Assembly: GCF_002354895.1 (NCBI RefSeq)
Contig: NZ_CP023439.1
Location: 2,294,001 to 2,358,000, forward strand
Length of the DNA stretch: 64,000 nt
Direction: 5' to 3'
Source: Thauera sp. K11
Lineage (GTDB): Bacteria; Pseudomonadota; Gammaproteobacteria; Burkholderiales; Rhodocyclaceae
Positions 61,012 to 64,000 of the stretch are shown one piece after another; positions within the stretch are counted from its first letter, which is position 1; every line of letters begins with the position of its first letter. The notes under the pieces are model-generated. The model ran no database searches, was not told the origin of the DNA, and saw nothing but the letters and a program-made list of their open reading frames with translations. Position numbers and translations under genes: made by a program.

Positions 61012-62061
61012 TCACTTCCAGATCGACAGCGGCGACATCATCCACACCGCCACCACGAACACCCAAATGAGGGTGACGGGGATAAACACCTTCCAGCCTA
61101 GACGCATGATCTGGTCGTAGCGGAACCGCGGGAAGGTCGCACGCGCCCAGAGGAACACGAACAGGATCATCGCCGTCTTGAGCGCGAGCCAGTGGAAGCC
61201 GTCGGGCAGGAAGCCGAACGGAGACAGCCAGCCGCCCAGGAACAGCACCGAGGTCAGAATGGAGACCAGGATCATGTTCGCGTATTCGGCGAGGAAGAAC
61301 AGCGCAAAGGCCATGCCCGAGTACTCGACCATGTGACCGGCCACGACTTCCGCCTCGCCCTCCACGACGTCGAACGGCGCGCGGTTGGTCTCGGCGATGC
61401 CGGAGATCAGATACACCACGAACATCGGCAGCAGCGGCAGCCAGTTCCACGACAGGAACGAGAGGCCCATGTCATGGAAGCGCCCCTGCCCTTGCGAAAG
61501 CACGATGTCGGACAGGTTCAGGCTCGCCGAGATCAGCAGCACGCAGATCAGCGCGAAACCCATGGACACTTCGTACGACACCATCTGCGCCGCCGCGCGC
61601 ATCGCGCCGAGGAACGGATACTTCGAGTTCGAAGCCCAGCCGGCGACGATCACGCCATACACTTCCATCGACGTGATGGCCAGCAGGAACAGCAGGCCCG
61701 CATTCACGTTGGCCAGCACCAGCCCGTCGCTGAACGGCACTACCGACCATGCGGCCAGGGAGGGCGCAATGGCGAGGATCGGCCCCAGGATGAACAGCCC
61801 CTTGTTCGCTCCGTGGGGAACGATGATCTCCTTCAGCAGCAGCTTGACGCCATCCGCGATGGGCTGGAACAGGCCCTTGGGACCGACCCGGTTGGGGCCG
61901 ATCCGGACCTGCATGTAGCCGATGACCTTGCGCTCGGCGAGGGTCAGATAGGCCACCGCTCCCATCAGCGGGGCGACGATCGCGATGATCTTGATCAGCG
62001 TCCAGACGGCCGGCCAGGACGGGCCGAAGAGTTCGGCAACCGGTTGCAGCAATGCTTCCAT
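61012..62061 (-). CDS. nuoH: NADH-quinone oxidoreductase subunit H
   Basis: 349 aa, eight membrane helices; forms the quinone channel. [20 protein letters not shown] near residue 45 is the signature. [19 protein letters not shown] carries the acidic loop near the quinone site. Start codon shares a base with the nuoG stop (overlap at 62061), so translation is coupled. nuoI follows 4 bases downstream. Confidence 0.97.
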   Translation of the reverse strand: MEALLQPVAELFGPSWPAVWTLIKIIAIVAPLMGAVAYLTLAERKVIGYMQVRIGPNRVGPKGLFQPIADGVKLLLKEIIVPHGANKGLFILGPILAIAPSLAAWSVVPFSDGLVLANVNAGLLFLLAITSMEVYGVIVAGWASNSKYPFLGAMRAAAQMVSYEVSMGFALICVLLISASLNLSDIVLSQGQGRFHDMGLSFLSWNWLPLLPMFVVYLISGIAETNRAPFDVVEGEAEVVAGHMVEYSGMAFALFFLAEYANMILVSILTSVLFLGGWLSPFGFLPDGFHWLALKTAMILFVFLWARATFPRFRYDQIMRLGWKVFIPVTLIWVFVVAVWMMSPLSIWK

Positions 62062-64000
62062 CAGACACGCTCCACGCTGAGTAGGCCGCTCATCGGTCCG
62101 AGCGCTGCCGTGGCGATGTGTGCCGCGGCGATCCGGACGCAGCCCGGCGCCACGCCCTCGTCGGCCACGGCGACGATCTCGATCTGCCCCGCACCCTTGA
62201 CGCGAATCCTGTCGCCCGCCGACAGGCCGAGCCCGGCCAGCGTCGTGCCGGCCATGCGGGCCGACGGCGCTGCAGCGTCACGCGTCTTCTGCAAGGCCGG
62301 CGCGCGACGCACCAGCGGATCGGCGAAGTAGATGGGCACGTCGGCAACCCGCTCCAACCCGTTGCCAGGTACGGCCGGTACCGAAGGCGAGGCCAGTTCC
62401 AGGCCGTTGTCGAGCCTAGAAGCGAAATCGGAACCGAGCGCATCGGCTCGCACGGATTCCGAATCGGCGTACTCGAACCCTTCGGCCTGCAGCAGATTGC
62501 CGAGCACGCGGAGCACTTTCCATCCAGGCCGGTTTTCCCCGAGCGGCCGTGCGACGGCATTGAAACTCTGAGCCCGACCCTCGCAATTCACGAAGGTGCC
62601 GGACGTCTCCGTAAAGGGCGCGATCGGCAGCAGCACGTCGGCCACCTCGCGAAGCGAAGGCGACGCGAAAGCCGTCAAGGCGACGACCAACTGTGCCGAG
62701 GACAGCGCGCTCATTGCCGCCGCGGGATTCGCGTGATCGAGGTCCGGCTCGAGACCCAGGAGAACGTAAGCCTTGCGAGGCTGTTCGATCATCGTCCGCG
62801 CGTTCAGCCCGCCCGCCGTCGGCACGGCGCCGGCGAGATAACCGCCCATGCTGTTGGCAGCCTCGCCGATCGTACCGGCGCTGCCGCCGGCCAGGCGGGC
62901 GATCTCCTGGGCGAGCAGTTCGAGCTGGGCCGCCTGCTCATGCTGCGAGGCGAGATTCCCCAGCCACACTGCAACCTTGCTGCCGCCGGCCAGGCTTCTC
63001 GCGATCTCGCGCGCATCGTCGGAAACCGTCTGCGGCAGCATCGCACGCACGGATTCGGCAGGCTCCGCGCCCTTTTCCGCAGCCAGCGCCACGACGACCT
63101 GCGCCAGCACCGGCACCATCTGCGACGGCGCGACGAGCGAGCGGTGGCGCACGGGAATCAGCCACTCTTCGGCGTTCGGGCCGATCGCGCTCACATGCAG
63201 GCCGCGCTTGGCCGCCTGACGCACACGTTGCGCCAACAGCGGCGCATCCTTGCGCAGGAAGCTGCCGACGACCAGGAGACGGTTCAGTTCTCCCACCGAC
63301 GCAACCGGCATGCCCAGCCACGGCGCACCCTTGCGGCCGCCGTCGGCGCTGAAGTCCGACTGCCGCAGACGGAAATCCACGTTGTCCGAGCCCAGGGCGC
63401 GGACGAACTTCTGCAGCAGATGAAGCTCTTCGACGGTCGAGTGCGGCGACGCGAGGGCGCCGATCGAGGACGGTCCGAAATCGCGGGCGACGTCACGCAG
63501 ACCGGTCGCCACGAATTCGAGCGCACGCTGCCAGTCGGTCGGCTTCCATTCCCCGCCCTGCTTGATCATCGGCGTCGTCAGGCGATCCTCGCCGTTCAGC
63601 GCGTCATAGGAAAAACGGTCCTTGTCCGACAGCCAGCACTCGTTGATCTCCTCGTTGTCGAGGGGCAGCACGCGCTTCACCACGTCATGCTTGGTCTGGA
63701 CGATCAGGTTGGAGCCGAGCGAATCGTGCGGGCTCACCGACTTGCGGCGCGACAGCTCCCACGTCCGCGCCGCGAAGCGGAAGGGCTTCGAAGTCAGGGC
63801 GCCGACCGGGCACAGGTCGATGATGTTTCCTGAAAGCTCCGAATCGACGGTCTTCTCGATGAAGGGCATGATCTCCGCGTGCTCGCCGCGGAAAGCCTGT
63901 CCGAGTTCCATCTCCCCGGCAATCTCGGCGGTGAAGCGAACGCAGCGGGTGCAATTGATGCACCGCGTCATGTCCGTCGCCACCAGGGAGCCGAGATTCT
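62061..64000 (-). CDS. nuoG: NADH-quinone oxidoreductase subunit G, 5' end outside window
   Basis: About 646 codons visible; the frame is open to the window edge ([13 protein letters not shown] precedes), so roughly the first 115-130 residues are missing. Cluster cysteines [10 protein letters not shown] are near the visible start, followed by a molybdopterin-oxidoreductase-type domain with [17 protein letters not shown]. The C-terminal third ([19 protein letters not shown], then DRIRVKGAG) is typical. Carries electrons from NuoF toward NuoI. nuoF and earlier genes must lie beyond 64000. Confidence 0.96.
   Translation of the reverse strand, partial: NLGSLVATDMTRCINCTRCVRFTAEIAGEMELGQAFRGEHAEIMPFIEKTVDSELSGNIIDLCPVGALTSKPFRFAARTWELSRRKSVSPHDSLGSNLIVQTKHDVVKRVLPLDNEEINECWLSDKDRFSYDALNGEDRLTTPMIKQGGEWKPTDWQRALEFVATGLRDVARDFGPSSIGALASPHSTVEELHLLQKFVRALGSDNVDFRLRQSDFSADGGRKGAPWLGMPVASVGELNRLLVVGSFLRKDAPLLAQRVRQAAKRGLHVSAIGPNAEEWLIPVRHRSLVAPSQMVPVLAQVVVALAAEKGAEPAESVRAMLPQTVSDDAREIARSLAGGSKVAVWLGNLASQHEQAAQLELLAQEIARLAGGSAGTIGEAANSMGGYLAGAVPTAGGLNARTMIEQPRKAYVLLGLEPDLDHANPAAAMSALSSAQLVVALTAFASPSLREVADVLLPIAPFTETSGTFVNCEGRAQSFNAVARPLGENRPGWKVLRVLGNLLQAEGFEYADSESVRADALGSDFASRLDNGLELASPSVPAVPGNGLERVADVPIYFADPLVRRAPALQKTRDAAAPSARMAGTTLAGLGLSAGDRIRVKGAGQIEIVAVADEGVAPGCVRIAAAHIATAALGPMSGLLSVERV

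Overview
The window is a 64 kb, high-GC, gene-dense bacterial chromosome segment. Protein content and gene order suggest a betaproteobacterium of the Rhodocyclales (Thauera/Azoarcus-like). The evidence is the nuoGHIJKLMN order, glnB beside nadE, ribF-ileS-lspA-fkpB-ispH, xseB-ispA-dxs, an EXDD-type RelA, and the family-level look of the proteins. The genus is an inference; no rRNA gene is present. Most of the window is housekeeping DNA.

Layout. 1-5.2 kb: 3' end of ppk1, relA (minus), mtfA and a small host-attachment-family gene. 5.4-7.1 kb: thpR-ispF-ispD (minus, start/stop overlaps). 7.2-11.8 kb: a DUF4010/MgtC-like membrane protein, the three-gene AmmeMemoRadiSam cluster (Memo, AMMECR1 and radical SAM proteins) and an alpha/beta-hydrolase-like protein with an atypical nucleophile elbow. 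12-16.5 kb: mfd and corA. 16.7-20.1 kb: a small hypothetical gene, slyX, queG, tsaE, amiC. 20.2-25.9 kb: ribF-ileS-lspA-fkpB-ispH. 25.9-26.4 kb: a non-coding region with two inverted copies of a structured palindromic element around a terminator. 26.4-31.6 kb: a Rieske oxygenase, xseB-ispA-dxs, and folE2. 31.7-32.1 kb: an AhpD-like gene with an operator-like dyad. 32.1-33.7 kb: tRNA-Ser(CGA) followed by a decayed island (integrase N-terminal remnant, AT-richer Fic gene whose catalytic His is Gln, and a deleted 3' relic of an L-lactate permease). 33.8-37.9 kb: three glycoside hydrolases (GH-A clan secreted protein, GH5, GH13). 38-39.5 kb: a DUF2242 lipoprotein and a YihY/BrkB protein. 39.8-40 kb: two identical tRNA-Arg(ACG) genes. 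40.1-48.1 kb: DnaJ-like protein, serS, small hypothetical, rarA-lolA-ftsK, Crp/Fnr regulator. 48.3-54.2 kb: trxB, a long Smr protein, glnB-nadE, a FemAB/GNAT-like protein and a Nudix hydrolase. 54.4-64 kb: nuoN to nuoG (minus, nuoG cut by the window end).

How the genes work together. Five isoprenoid genes (dxs, ispD, ispF, ispH, ispA) lie in three clusters and cover the MEP pathway from DXP to farnesyl diphosphate except dxr, ispE and ispG. The nuo block encodes the membrane arm and part of the peripheral arm of complex I. relA, ppk1, glnB and nadE concern stringent, phosphate and nitrogen status. No CRISPR array, intact insertion sequence, prophage or secretion system was seen. The parts least explained by standard annotation are the 26.0-26.3 kb structured repeat pair, the AmmeMemoRadiSam cluster, the tRNA-Ser-linked island, the AT-rich island inside tsaE, and the repeated N-terminal element of the Smr protein.
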